A stretch of DNA of 64,000 nucleotides from NCBI GenBank assembly GCA_025716815.1, contig JAIXMN010000027.1, positions 310,001 through 374,000 of the forward strand. Direction: 5' to 3'. Position numbers and translations under genes: made by a program. This DNA comes from Dichotomocladium elegans (taxonomy: Eukaryota > Mucoromycota > Mucoromycetes > Mucorales > Lichtheimiaceae). The notes under the pieces are model-generated. The model saw nothing but the letters and a program-made list of their open reading frames with translations. It was not told where the DNA came from and made no database searches. Positions 12,723 through 24,628 of the stretch are shown piece after piece (within the stretch, counting starts at the first letter, position 1; each line of letters begins with the position of its first letter).

Positions 12723-13565
12723 TTAGATCTTCTGCATAGCAGCGATATCGACGGATTGGACATAGTCCTCCAAATCAGTGATAGCGTCGCTCAAGTCATC
12801 CATGGAGACCTATCGTGAATAATGAGAACGTACTCATAAAATATATACTCTCACTCTCTCACTATCCCTCTCTCTGGGCGTGTGTGTGTGTGTGCGCAAA
12901 TGAGAGCCGTAAATTTACCTTATCGTCCTCAACAACACAGTTGATCTGGAGCTTCTTGATACCAAAACCAACAGCAACGAGCTGGTGACCACCCCACAAG
13001 AGACCGTCCATGGTGATGGCACGGACAGCCTTGGTCAACGCGTCCATATCGGTCTCATCATCCCAGGGCTTAACATCGAGGGTGACGGTGGTCTTAGCAA
13101 TAGGCTTGGGCTTGGCAGCCTTCTTGGCTTGGTATTCAGCAAGACGCTCCGCCTTGAGACGCTCGGCCTCCTCATCAACCTCCTCATCGTCAGAGCCAAA
13201 GAGATCGATGTCATCATCATCCTCAGCAGCAGGAGCAGCCTCGGCCCTAAAAAATGATAGGTCAGCAGCTTGCTTCACAGAGACCATGTCCCATCACGCA
13301 ATTCCTCTTAAAACAAGTACTTACTTGTTCACCTCGGCATACCACTTGCTGACATTAGCAAAAGAGGCAGCGGGAGCGGAGCCCAAGGCCTTGGCAACAG
13401 CAGCATCAGCATCAGCCCTAAGTCAGAATAAGAAGTTATGTAAATAACATCAAAACAGAAACATGTCGACAATGTTAGATGTACGCACGATTGAATGTAC
13501 TTGTTCTCGGCAAGGTAGGCATCGAGAATGTGGAGGGCCAAAGGAAGTTCGAGAGTAACCGACAT
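12723..13565 (-). CDS. Translation elongation factor eEF1B subunit (EF-1-beta, nucleotide exchange factor)
   Basis: This is the guanine-nucleotide exchange factor that recycles eEF1A-GDP during translation elongation in the cytosol. Four exons joined by three short introns give about 195 residues, close to the 200-225 of the family. Order seen: an N-terminal GST-C-like helical part ([20 protein letters not shown]), a short linker, the acidic stretch [15 protein letters not shown], a Lys-rich helix, then the catalytic exchange domain. That domain includes [36 protein letters not shown] and the VEDDKVSMDDL...MQKI C-terminus. The LFGSDDEE block is the conserved casein-kinase-2 acidic region. The start at 13565 is the only Met that gives the full N-domain. 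The last exon (28 codons) is short and would be missed without splicing. Confidence 0.95.
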
Positions 13566-13818
13566 GTTGCAAATGAAGAAGAAAGAGTTACCGCAAGTAG
13601 AAAAAATTTTTTCGTCTTTTTTTTTTTTCTCCCTCCTCCCTTCAGCTCTGATTGCCCGGATCCGACAATGGGCGACCGGTTCTCACTCCCCCGCCTACCC
13701 AGATCCACTTTTTTATAACCACGTTTCGACGCCAGGGTAGAAACCACTAGAGTACCGGTGGACAGAAGAGTGATAAAGATGGATCGATATACAGTAGATG
13801 TATTAGTGGAAGATCTTA
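13566..13818. promoter_or_regulatory. eEF1B promoter region between two minus-strand genes
   Basis: These 253 bp lie between the eEF1B start codon and the stop codon of the upstream ligase gene, so they hold the eEF1B promoter. A pyrimidine-rich tract (poly-T followed by CTCCCTCCTCCCTT) occupies 13615-13645, a composition common near starts of highly expressed fungal genes. This is a compositional inference only; no defined binding site is claimed. Confidence 0.4.
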
Positions 13819-16273
13819 CTACTTGTTCTTTACAAAATATTGCTGGAGCTCCTTTTTAGTCACTTTGCCCATTGCATTCTTTGGAAGTTCAGAAACAATA
13901 TGCAAGCTCTGAGGGACCTTGTAAACTGCCAAACGTTTTTTAAGAGCCTGGCGCATCGTCGCCAAATCGAGCGTCTAAAATTAAATTACTCTTCAGCCAT
14001 CCCCATTACGCTTTCTCTTCACAAAATCAGAAATTCATACCTTGCCGTCATCGAGCACTACTACAGCAGCAACGCGCTGGCCCCATTCGGGATCATCGAC
14101 TCCAATAACTGCCACATCGTGAATATTAAGACCACACGACAAAAGCTCTCGTTCGATCTCAAGTGCCGACACCTTCTCACCACCCGTCTATCATCAGCCC
14201 ATTAGAAAAGCTATCCACATCCCAATCTTGTCTATGCTTTTTGTACCTTGATGATGTCAATACTGGCTCTACCAAGGATGCGGTAATAGCCGCGGAGGCC
14301 GGTGCGAATGCCGTAGTCACCTGTCTGGAACCAACCATCGGGCGTGAACTCCTTCTGCGTGGCCTCTGGTCGCAACCAGTACTCTTGAAATACATTTGGG
14401 CCTTTGACTTGGACCATACCCGCCACCTCACGTTGATCCGTCACATCCTTATCGAATACACCTGATCCTTCTTGGGTTTCAGCCATCAATCGAACCTGGA
14501 CACCTTTTAGCGGAAAGCCTACTGTGCCCTATTTATGAGAAGAACGAATTACATCCTATCAGAACACTTTTACTTGCGCATTGCCTCCTCTCCCCGCATT
14601 TATGTTTACTTGGACGCGTTCTGGCACCATATACTCTTGACTTAATGCCATCCCCATCTCTTCATGCATAAAAATAGAAGGAGTAAGGAAGATTCATCAA
14701 TCCTTCTGTACATTCTGCACCCATACACACGCACGCACACAATGCAACTTGTCGCTTTACCCGTCATGCCATAGCGTTCTAATAAGACCTGACCGGCGGA
14801 CACCTTTCGCCAAGTATCACGCAATGGGGTCGGCAAAGATGCGGAACCCGAGACTTGAAATCGAAATTGAGTGCATGCTTCCGAGTAAGCCTTTTGTTTT
14901 TCTCTGTCACACTCCTTGTAATACTTGATTAACTTGGCTGGAGATAAAGGAGGGTGTAATTGTCAGAACATGGAAGCTATCTCCCGGGTTCCTTTCCTCT
15001 CTCTGCACACACACACACACACACACATGCATCACACCGTCCCACCAACCTTCTCCATCACTTACCGTACACGGTGGGAACCGACATAAAAATAGTCAAT
15101 TGGGGTGGCTTCTGATCCGGATGTCCACCACTCCTCTTGCTACTTGCTAGCCAGCGGTCCCAAACCTTGGCTGCATCGAATTTGGGATGCATTTCAGCCG
15201 TGGCACCAACGTATAGAGCACAAGTCAATGCATTGATAATGCCGTGAACATGGTGAAGCGGTAAAATGTGATGGATCCGATCGTCTTTGCTCCAAAGCCA
15301 TGCTTCCACAAGGGCAGTTACCTGGGCGTCGATATTTTTGTGGGTTGTCACGACACCCTTTGGTTTGCCTGGAAATCCGGTACCATTACCGATATCAATT
15401 CACGAACAGCCCATGCAACGAAAAAAATAATTACTAACCGGTCGTGCCACTCGTGTAGAGAATTAGGGCCCTGCGCTGCATGTTGAACTGGAATGTTTCT
15501 GGGAGAATGGGCTTTGGTGGATAAGGGATAAGGACATTTGAATATCATTATACTTCTATTTTTTCTGGGTCTATGTATGTGTGTGCGTGGCTCTTTTTAT
15601 CCAGCAGACTTTAATTTACCTTCTCAGTCCATGTCTCAAGGTCTCGATCTGTTACATACATTGCAGGGATCTTCTCTGATTCGACAAGGGACGCCACTCG
15701 GTCAGTGTACATAGGATGGCCGAGAATTAATGATGGCTGAGAGTCACGGATAGTATATATCTGCTCGGGAAGTGGATGGGTCGTGCCTAAAGACGCAACA
15801 CGTGACTTTCTCCGCACACACAAATATGTACAAACCCCGCGCCATCCGCTTTCTGGGACTTACATAGTGGTACAGCAATGCCCCCCGCAGCCCAGACAGC
15901 CAACAGACTGACCACGTATCCTATCCCACTGATGCAATAACTTTTCAGAATCTCTCTTGCTCTCTCTCGTTTCTTATTTCTAACCTCTGGCAAAGAATAG
16001 CAACACGTTCCTCGTTTAGGTCACTACATGATTATGCGTGTATTTGCTTATTCGTACTACAAATATTGACACAACCTCCAACTCTCACTCACGGCGCCCG
16101 CCTTTTTTTCACCTTTTTCCGTTCAAAATCTTTTGACGCAGCGCCACCACGCCAGAGACAAGCTCAGAATAGGAATAGGATTTACCCGTCGTAGCATCGG
16201 CAATCGCAGTTCCGCAGCCTTGTTTGGCAAATAATACAGCATTTACAAAGAGTGGAATATTAGGTAATGACAT
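13819..16273 (-). CDS. Acyl-CoA synthetase, malonyl-CoA-synthetase/ACSF3-like
   Basis: An ANL-superfamily adenylate-forming enzyme that activates a carboxylic acid with ATP and joins it to CoA. About ten short exons are needed. Landmarks in order: a start at 16273 ([19 protein letters not shown]), [19 protein letters not shown], the ATP-binding loop YTSGTTGKPKG split by an intron near 15440, and [16 protein letters not shown] with [11 protein letters not shown]. Next come [56 protein letters not shown], a C-terminal lid with ALEIERELL, and the catalytic-Lys segment ending [12 protein letters not shown]. The HHVHG block and overall order match ACSF3/MatB-type malonyl-CoA synthetases, usually mitochondrial and linked to malonate detoxification or lipoylation. 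Specificity for malonate is inferred from family resemblance. No obvious peroxisomal SKL-type C-terminus is present. Confidence 0.9.
15007..15027. repeat. (CA)n microsatellite in ligase intron
   Basis: A run of about ten CA units lies in an intron of the minus-strand acyl-CoA synthetase gene. On the coding strand it reads as TG repeats just downstream of a splice donor. Confidence 0.85.
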
Positions 16274-16790
16274 GATACCGGTTCTGCAGAAAGGAACGGG
16301 GAGAGAGTGAAAGAGAGGAGAAAAAAGGGACCATGGGCGATACGCACGGGGTTGACTTTATCCGCGGCGGGGTTTAAGAGGATTTGCGCGATATCATTTA
16401 ACCCGCGGAAGACGCTTGTACTTCATGTAGCACAGTTGTTGCAAAAGGCATTTTGTGGGGGTGGGGGCATTATGGATGTCGATAGAGCTTAGTCGCTACA
16501 GAATCCAAATAAGAGTAGCAAAGTTATGTAGGTGTACATGTGTTCCCTTCCCCCCCAAAAAAAAAAAGAGTGTGTGGTGCCCAGCATTCGCGCGCATGTT
16601 TGGACGTGACAGAAAAGCTGAAAGGAAATGCCATTCAGCATGTGTCGCAATGAACACTTTTATGACCTAAATTATGAACCAGACTTGGAAACAGGTTGTG
16701 GTATAACATGAAATGGACAGGGTCTGTACATTCTATAAAAGCCGCGTTTAAGTAATGTTTAAATGTTGGCCATGGATAATGCACGATATT
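16274..16790. other. Promoter-side spacer of the ligase gene
   Basis: About 0.5 kb upstream of the acyl-CoA synthetase start. It contains a purine-rich stretch at 16296-16331, a G-run near 16455 and an A-run at 16558-16567. No gene was recognised. Confidence 0.35.
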
Positions 16791-16794
16791 GTCA

Positions 16795-17035
16795 AGTGAA
16801 CGCTACGAGGAGGTATGTGACCGAAGTGATCATGCTTGAGCGAGATACGATCGCGTTCTTGGAAAGGCAGACCGTTTCTCTGCAGCATCGCCCTCGCGTA
16901 TATGATATAGTGTGATCAGGCGGTGGCCGAGGCCAAATATCTCTGTAAGCTGCGCGATGAAATCGTTTAACGAATTCTGGGCCGTTTTCACAAATGAAAT
17001 TGGACATAGGGACATATTCCATCATGTGTGACCAA
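16795..17035 (-). pseudogene. Decayed chromovirus integrase fragment
   Basis: On the minus strand the frame pieces read MMEYVPMSNF, ENGPEFV, LTEIFGLGHRLIT and KNAIV. These line up in order with the integrase core of the intact chromovirus at 56838-57018 (MMEYGPMRTL, DNGTEFV, LADISGLDHRLIT, KNAIV). Frames change at least twice and the usual HPRANGVAEK segment is corrupted. Only about 80 residues survive, with no LTR nearby. This is an old relic of the same broad element family. Confidence 0.75.
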
Positions 17036-17839
17036 AATGCTCGCGTATACTAAGAGTAGACCTATCCGGAATTCCTCGTTGGACTCTATAGGATATTTGC
17101 AAAGTTTGGTACTTGTTCTTGGATCGTAAAATTAATTTATGCTCTTGCTTCAGTCCCTTCAGCAGGGATAAAACTTCCTGCCAAGCAACCTATCTTTCTA
17201 CCCTCAATACGGTATTTCTAAACTTAAATCATGCCCTTGTACCATACGATTTACAGCAAGGTGTCTTCAAAAACACAGATTAACGGATGAACTGTAATAT
17301 CTTCTTCGGATGAACCGATAGACACACCCACCCTCTGTTTCTTGGCCATGATAGATCCCAGGCACCTGTGTCGACATCGACAGTGTCTGTGGAACCGCGT
17401 ATGGGAAGCAAGAATTCACTTACCTACACCGTCTGTACTTCCAGCATACGTAAATCTTGTACAAATCAACGCCCGTAAAGAATTCTTTTTCTCTTGAATG
17501 CTATAGAAATTGGTTAGCGCTAACACTGCGCTGGTCAGCATACAAGTATAAAGTGGTCGCACAAGTAGATATAAATTTCACACCCGTTGCGCTGAATCCT
17601 GTAACTCAGTAGAGGCGTTATCATCTTTCTAAACGCGTTAATTTACGCTGACAGCCCTGAATAACCCACGGGGTTATTCTACGTAGTTCCTGCGATAACG
17701 GGGACAGAATCAAGTAGCATATAGTACCAGCACAGCAGAAGAGACGGGCGGCGGCAGCCGGTGCGCCCGTTGATGGAATGGCAGCGACAGAGAAACGAGC
17801 GAAACGGAACTGGAAACGGCAGAGGAAGAATGAAAGGAA
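17036..17839. other. No recognisable gene
   Basis: This 0.8 kb sits between a retroelement relic and a dispersed repeat. No open frame with recognisable features was found. Confidence 0.35.
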
Positions 17840-18060
17840 AGGCTGCCCAGGATCTTCCCTCCTGGTTGTCTTGTCAGGTAAGATATGACTGGTCCAATCT
17901 ACAACGGAGAGCGGCTGTTAGGATGTATAATATTATATATAGTAATCACACCGGATGAGGAGCATGAAGCGATGGTCAGACTGGAGCAAGCGGATTTCTC
18001 GGCTGTCCATTATTTATAGGGAATCGACGTTGCAGTAGATAAAGCAGCCAATTGTATACG
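17840..18060 (+). repeat. Dispersed repeat, diverged partner of 33840-34025
   Basis: The stretch is collinear and on the same strand as 33855-34025. Shared words include TATGACTGGTC/TACGACTGGTC, GCTGTTAGGATG, CACCGGATGAGGAGCAT/TACCGGATGAAGAACAT, GGATTTCTCGGCTGTC/AGATTTCTCGACTGTC and ATTTATAG, with small indels. The two copies differ at many positions, so the duplication is old. The class of repeat is unknown. The second copy lies next to the 3' side of the LINE at 34060-37180, so it might be a LINE 3' tail. Confidence 0.6.
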
Positions 18061-18790
18061 TGTAAGATAGCTTGCTGATAATTTACCTGGTACGCATATC
18101 AGGTTTGATCACATTGAAAATAAAGTATGCATAATGTAATGAATAATAATGAAGTCCGTACAGCGATCGGTCGTATTTTCTTTTACTGGACGAGTTCCAT
18201 CACTTACTGTTGGTGTTGGTTATAATATCCTCTCTTGTAGGCCGCTCACATAGCATACTCCAGTACGTAATTGATATTCCATCCTCGGTCATGTTATATA
18301 TCGACTCGTTTTCGGCGGTTCTTAGACGTCGACTTAATATGAGTAGCATAAAGAAGAAGTACTGTGAGAAGTCTCGATTTTTATCGGACGGTAGATAAAG
18401 CGAGAACTTGACATATGTTTCATCCTGCGATGGTTCAAATGCCCTCATCGAAAGGACCGCTGGAGTTTTCTCTCTTCATACGTAACTGATGTCGCTGCAT
18501 TCTCGATTAATGAAAAATCCAAATGTCTTGTGAATCCCTCTTATTTCGCCATGCAGTCCATCTATTCGTTACTGCCCGACAAAGTGGGCCGCAGCAGAAT
18601 TAAATCCGACTACTCGTATGATTATAGTGAGTGCACATTCAAAAGGTTGAATGTTTGTAGAGAAGGATCGATAGGCCCGAAAAGCTGTTATATTTATAGA
18701 AGAAACCCCTTATCACCCTTGACATTATGCGCAAAGGTTTCTGGGCAACCGCAACTTCCATTGTTATCATTCTACGATTTCTGAATTCGG
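18061..18790. other. No recognisable gene
   Basis: AT-rich spacer with short open frames only (for example 18530-18784 +). Nothing assignable was seen. Confidence 0.35.
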
Positions 18791-18794
18791 AGAA

Positions 18795-18990
18795 TGGTGT
18801 ACGCAAAGGACCGTGTCAGAGTTTTTAAAAGCGGAAACGCTGCGGTCATTGATACACTAGAACAAATGGTCCAAAGATTTGGGTCATGGGAAGATTCCCA
18901 AATGATGCTCGATGGATTGACCTATAGTGAATAATGCAGTTTGTCGTTAAAAAAGGCTTGAGTCAGCTCGCACTGTAGCAAGAATAGTGG
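18795..18990 (+). pseudogene. Possible relic of a Tc1-like transposase N-terminus
   Basis: The + strand reads YAKDRVRVFK, then GSWEDSQMMLDGL, then a stop followed by CSLSLKKA. These resemble in order YTDQDKVRFFK and ECNLSLK of the transposase in copies A and B, but with a different middle. No terminal repeats were found. This is a weak, partial resemblance that could be coincidence. Confidence 0.3.
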
Positions 18991-19990
18991 CGAAAAAAAA
19001 GAGGGAAGGTCAATCTGATGTAAGCATAAGAACTCTACCTAACTCAGTTTAGTAACAGAGAATAGACCTACTCACACGGTTGAAATAGTTTGCATTCAAT
19101 CTAGAAATCTGCTATTGCTATTCCGACATACCTATCTAAGTAGGCTTTAGTGTTTGAGTTGGAAATACGTTAATAGGAATATTCTGCTGTCTAACAAGAC
19201 TTTTTTATCGACTGGTACGTCTGCGATCCTCTTTCTTGGATTTTGTGCAACATTGGTTTTGAAAATAAAGGTAAGTCCAATTGAATGGGTCTGTGCGTGT
19301 ATATTGCTAATCTGGTGATCATTTATAATATGTCACGATTTCTTTGAAAGTTGGCTTCGGGTGAGTGTTAGCTTATACTATGCTTTGCACGATATATGCT
19401 ATCATTCACCGGAGTGTGGATATCTCCATATTTTGATGGATGACAAAATGCTGGAAGAGGAACATAGCTTGGAAAATCGATTCTTAGAATGGTTAATCTG
19501 CCTAGCCTCAGAGTTGCACAGCATGTGTCTCATTGAGTATTGCTTTGAAACCTCTTTCAGTCGCTATGGACAGCCTAAATGGAATAGCTACGCGCGAAGA
19601 ACAGCGTGCGTATCCGTTTTCTTGCGTTAATTCAATGGTTCGGTCCCCACGTCAAGGGCTTCGATTGCTAGACATTTTTACAGTGGACATTTGCAAATGG
19701 ATTGTGGTATCATATCGATAAGGCTTTACTTTTTGGGATGGTGAAGAGAGAAAATGAGAAAGCTAGCATAATCTAACGGATGATATTTTTCACTCTGATT
19801 TCTCGACTTGATTCATGACGGTTTTCATTGTTGCAGGAGCGCTTCCAGCATGGCGAGATTGAACCGTAAATCAAAAAAGAAACGTGATATATTTGAAGGG
19901 ATATAAACTCTTGAATGTTAAGAGGGAGGTAACTGTGCATTGGCAGAATGACAGATCAATGTAACCACCGGAATGCTTCTTCCAAAGGTA
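18991..19990. other. No recognisable gene
   Basis: One kilobase of AT-rich sequence with an 89-codon open frame at 19361-19630 (+) that shows no known domain. It may be old repeat DNA or spacer. Confidence 0.35.
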
Positions 19991-21606
19991 CTGTATTTAT
20001 TTTCAAAAATAAATTTCGTAAGGGAGAAGAATTATGACGCTATAAAGTAAAATAAATGTCGCATGGATACCCGTTACTCAACAGAAAATTTCAGTTCCCC
20101 TCTTACTCTTTAACTTACTACTAAGGTAGTTAGGTGTGCGCCGGCAGTAACTGGCACAGGAGAGGGAGGAAAGGAAAGATCTGGAGCTTTTAAGCGTCGG
20201 CGGCGGATGCGACGGCGGAAGGGTTGATGGAAGGAACAAGGAGGAATGACGACGTATCAGCGACAAAAACATGCGGCAGAAGCAACAAAGACACCTTGAC
20301 AAAGCCATGGTGGGAGACCTGCGCGGGTGCAGCCAAACCACGGTCCCACCCAAAGCCCATATCAACCTTTTGCTCTTGATAATTGACGGAAACTGCTCAA
20401 TCGGATTGAGTTCAGGCGAGTAGGATGGAAGATACGCACATCGATATCCTCGTCTCTCGATGTATTGAGAGACATCCTCAGCCTTATGGGTAGGTGCATT
20501 ATCCATTACCAAATAATGGTCCTTCATATGTTCATACTTATCCGTCTCATCCATCGCAGCCTTGAGGAAACTGAGATAATGTCCAGTTACAGTTCCTCTG
20601 ATCATAACTCCAGATTGGCCTACCCTCTTTCTTTTCTTGGTGTGTGGCTGCGGGAGTCTCAAGTTACGTTTAATGATCCCTGATGCTGAGACTGCTCCCA
20701 AGATGGTGGTTGTCTTTGCTCTTGTCTTTGGTATTATGACCACTGCAGAGGCCCCTTTCTTGGACCATGCCATGCTGCGCTTCATAATAATATGGAAACC
20801 AGGCTCGTCAAGGAAAACGCATTTTTTTCTAAGATCAATGTCGGTCCTGTCCCATTTGCGCACCCCGTCAAGGCGCTTTTGGTTCTTCGCAGCACTATTC
20901 CTGTCTACAGGCTGGACATCTTCAATGACAAGTTGCATTCGTGTGTCATAAATCGATGGAGCGTCGTTTTAGATCCTTTGAGATCCTCCAATATTTGAAA
21001 CAGTTTCTCCATCAGCTGGTCTAGAACAATGGATGGATTCTCATCTATGCATTCTAAAATAACACTCTTATGCTCTTCATTGAGAATACGCGAACGACTC
21101 CTCGCTTTAGGTTTCTTAAAGATGCTGGCAGGGTCTTTCTCGTACTGTAATACCCATCGCTGGATTGGACGAACATGGATTCCTAGCAACTGATGCACTC
21201 AAGGCTTTCTCAAACATCCGTTTAAAAAATCTGACCTTGCCTTGGTCAGTGTAGGCTGTGTAACTGCGCTTGATCCTCGCTTCTTTCATCGAAATGTCTG
21301 TATCCTTTCGCTCAGGAATGTGTGTGGTAGTAAGATCAGAATTATCTCTGTAAGATATGCTACGCAGATATTCAGTGCGAGAACAAAGGGATTGTAGAGG
21401 GTACGTTTCTTTGTCAACAACATGATCTTGGCCATTGTAAAAATAAAGAGATGCTCATTTCAGATTGCAAAAGTGTAGAAAAGAAAAAGAGTCAAGGAAG
21501 AGATGGATTTGCCAAGCTTTTTTGTGCGACCTCTTTCTGTGGATGCATGTAGCATTTGATTTGTCATCATGCGTATTCTGGGTAAAATGCGATTTGGAAA
21601 ATAGCG
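19991..21606 (-). mobile_element. Tc1-like (DD34E) transposon, copy B
   Basis: A 1.6-kb copy inverted relative to copy A, flanked by TA at 19989-19990 and 21607-21608. Its ends read CTGTATTTATTTTCAAAAAT and, from the other side, CGCTATTTTCCAAATCGC. It lacks the extra end segment containing GTCGCACTCTTGCC that copy A carries. The transposase region is nearly identical to copy A. Confidence 0.9.
20369..21290 (-). pseudogene. Tc1-like transposase, frameshifted (copy B)
   Basis: Same arrangement as copy A: a helix-turn-helix frame (21198-20905) overlaps a catalytic frame (20938-20369) shifted by one reading frame. The catalytic blocks are FLDEPGFH, LVMDNAPTH and LNPIEQF. In this copy KVRFFK is intact, without the stop seen in copy A, but the breaks before LLGIHVR and after NLSLK are the same. 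The last frame runs past the catalytic Glu into a Ser/Leu-rich tail (to 20078) that does not look like a transposase C-terminus. Shared breaks argue that copies A and B were mobilised by an enzyme encoded elsewhere. Confidence 0.85.
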
Positions 21607-22293
21607 TATGTTCAGAAATGCTGTATTGCTAAATGCTGATGTTACCAAATAAATTCTCCCCCCGTGCGTTGCTAAAAAGACAAAAGCGTGAAAACTTTGG
21701 ACGGTACTGCGAGTTAAAGGGGGAAGTTTTTGCTTCATTACAAGCGGAAATGAATGAGTGATACTGTACCCCGGCGTCGCTCTGCGCAGTTAGTCGCGCT
21801 TTGGGATATTAGATGAAAGGACACCACGTGTGTGGAAAGAGCAAAAAGTGCAGAAGTAATATTTGATTCCCATGTGTGTATCACAGCAATTTTGTCGACT
21901 ATGGCGTGAAAGACCAATCCACTCAATGTTGAGCCGCTCTTTGTTTATATATCAAAGGTCGAACTCGTTTTAATTAAGGAGGGTCAACAAATCCAGCTTG
22001 AGGGTCCAACCAAGACATCATAAAGACGCCGGCGGCGTGCCGGCCACAGACAAATACAGACAAATACACATCGGGTCGCCAGTCTCCCTAAACTATACTG
22101 TTTGCTTCCACAGAAGCACCATTATCGTAGGCATAGAGCCTATTGTGCAACAGCCTTTAGGAGCATCTTCAAATTGGTGCACCGCTCGGTGGCCGATTAC
22201 AGTATTACATTTTTCTTCTTCTCTTCACACTCGCAGCTCACGTTTATTTTCTTATCTGTCGCTCCTTTCTTATTCCTTGCATATTCTCTCTGT
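21607..22293. promoter_or_regulatory. Upstream region of the Bem1-like gene
   Basis: About 0.69 kb between Tc1-like copy B and the Bem1-like start codon. The last 100 bp are strongly pyrimidine-rich (for example TTTTTCTTCTTCTCTTCACAC near 22208-22230), consistent with a fungal promoter or leader. No defined site is claimed. Confidence 0.4.
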
Positions 22294-24199
22294 ATGCTAC
22301 ACTCCAAAGAAAAAGTAAAACCTCCTCGCAATTTGCGATCGGCCCGACGGTCCCTCGTCAAAAATCAAATTTCGACTCCCGTGAATCTTCCAGCAAATGT
22401 ACTCTTGATGCCAAAAAAGATCATCAAAGCTCTGTATGATTATCAGGCACAAGGTCCCCACGAACTTTCCTTCTCTCGGGGAGATTTTTTTCACGTCGTT
22501 GGCAGGGAACATGACGAGCGTTGGTTTGAGGCTTGCAATCCTGCAACGAACTCCAAAGGACTTGTGCCTGTGCTCTATTTTCAGGTCCTCGACAAATCCG
22601 AGCGCAACCTGACCATGGTAGCACCCCAAAAAGCTGAAGCAGGATGTGTGGGATCAGATAATGCGACTTTTCATTCAAATTGTATGTAAAAGTATATCAA
22701 GTGTGTATGATATTGATCTTGTTATGCACGGTAGCGCTCATGATTCTTCTTTAAAACAAAGCGACCAGCAAAAGACCACAGCAGCAGCCACTCTATGGCG
22801 TTGTACTTTACGATTTCAAGGCGGAACGGTCGGACGAGCTGGACGCAAGAGCAGGGGAGCCTATTATTGTGATTGCCAAATCAAACGTCGAGTGGTTTGT
22901 TGCCAAGCCAATTGGCCGGCTTGGAGGACCGGGTCTGATTCCGGTCTCATTCGTCGAAGTGAGGGACGCAGTTACGGGAAAGCCGATTACCAATCTGCTA
23001 CAGGCATCACCCATGATTCCCCGGGTGGAGGAATGGAAAAAGATGGCGCAAGGATACGAAGCATCCAGCATCTCGCTCGCATCACGCTCCGGACTTTCCG
23101 AATCACCCTCTTCATCCATCTCGTCTGCTACCTCCACTGCTCGACCTGCACCTCCTCAGCAGTTCATTGTGGACCAGCCCGCCTCTGATGACCGCGACAG
23201 TATCCTCGATACTTTCAGCCCGCAATATCTGTCACAGGATACTCCGACGGCGGCTGAAACAGCAACTGGGCGATTGTCGTGGAGTGGTTCCAAAGCCCGC
23301 CCTGAGCGCGCGATAGTAGTTACAGCTACCATTGATTCGTACATTCTAGAGGGCGACCAATACTGGTTTATTGTGTATGCTCATTTGAACAACGGGCGAC
23401 ATCGTGTGTTATATCGTTTATACGAAGGTAGACGCCTAGCACCATACATATTTCAGGGAACTGATCCGCGGTATCCACTAGATTTTTACGATTTCCAGAT
23501 CAATCTGCTCGCAGAATACCCTGTGGAGGCCGGAAAGACTGATCGAGAGCGCATACTGCCGTATATGCCTGGACCATTGACGGAAGTGGATGAGGCTATT
23601 ACAGGTAGACGAGTAACGCTCTTATGGAAGCATGTAGTTAATAATGGATATGCAAAACAGCTGAACGACAGCGTGATCTGAACAGATATTGTTACGAGCT
23701 CCTCAATCTGCCACCTTATCTCGCCGAAAGTTCCCTTGTTCAGAATCTGTTGTTCGGTATTCATGAAGGCGATATCGAAACCGAATATGATCCTCGCCTT
23801 GGTATCCCTGCATTAGAAGATGGAGAAGAACATATCACGGAATCTCTACCAAACACAACCTCCCCGCAACCATCCCCTTCCTCGGCTGTTCTTTCAATCC
23901 CCATAGCGGCACCAATCACGACAACAAGCACACCGCTGGTCGGAGCGTCTGCTGGTAGAACTGTGAAGCTCAAGATTGTGCACAAAGATGACATTTTCGT
24001 TATCAAGGTTCCAGCTGACAGTAGCCTGGAACAGCTGCACAGCAAGGTACAAGATCGTCTAGGATTCCCAGTGTCATTAAGGTACAAATGCGATGCTGCT
24101 GGCAGCAGTTTGCCTCTTGAAAATGAGACGGACCTGGAAGAGGCGTTCGCATCAGTCCTTAAGCTAGGAAAATTGACTGTTTATGCTGCGCGAATATAA
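22294..24199 (+). CDS. Bem1/Scd2-like polarity scaffold (SH3-SH3-PX-PB1)
   Basis: A cytoplasmic and cortical scaffold that, in yeasts, brings together Cdc42, its exchange factor and PAK kinase at sites of polarised growth. Four exons (22294-22681, 22762-23427, 23482-23604, 23661-24199) give 571 residues, matching Bem1/Scd2 length. SH3-1 lies at about residues 45-105 (KALYDYQAQGPHELSF, DERWFEA). SH3-2 lies at about 140-200 (VVLYDFKAERSDELDA, EWFVA, GLIPVSFVE). A Ser-rich linker follows. The PX domain lies at about 295-410 (DQYWFIVYAHLNNGRHRVLYRLYEDF, PGPLTEVD, DLNRYCYELLNLP). A C-terminal PB1 domain starts at TVKLKIVHKDDIFVIKV and ends LGKLTVYAARI. Exon junctions fall inside the PX domain, and splicing restores the conserved YEDFYDFQ segment. 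The start was chosen as the Met after the pyrimidine tract and before the basic leader. Confidence 0.93.
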
Positions 24200-24628
24200 G
24201 AGGCCAGATCATTCCTCTTGTTCTAATCCCTCCTGCGTGATGCATCACCCTCCTCCTTCTGCCTCTGGCGCCAAGTCCATTGCCACCATACATGCCCGTG
24301 CACAAGCATATATACATACGCGATTCTTTGACGAAGAGAAGAAGCGGGCAAACACCATTCATCATACTATACATAGGCTATCATCTATTTATCTTTTAAA
24401 TATAACTGAACTTACTTTTTACTCGTCCCAGCTATTGAATTCCGCGGAGCCTGTTCAATTCATTTGCCTTCTGCTGAAGGTATTGATTGTAAACTGAACG
24501 ATACAAGTAGTATACATAGAACGCATTTACAGTATTGCAGATGAGTAGTTTATTTCATCCTGGCATACGAGAAAGTAGGTTCGCGCGCGCGATAGTAATA
24601 GAAAGAGTACATCACAGTGGCACGATAT
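24200..24628. other. Tail-to-tail spacer between the Bem1-like and dioxygenase genes
   Basis: The two genes converge here, so this 430-bp AT-rich spacer holds both 3' untranslated regions. No open frame of interest was seen. Confidence 0.5.

Noticed and set aside
18425..18450. GGTTCAAATG resembling a tRNA B box
   Set aside because: No A box at the proper distance and no cloverleaf pairing could be built.
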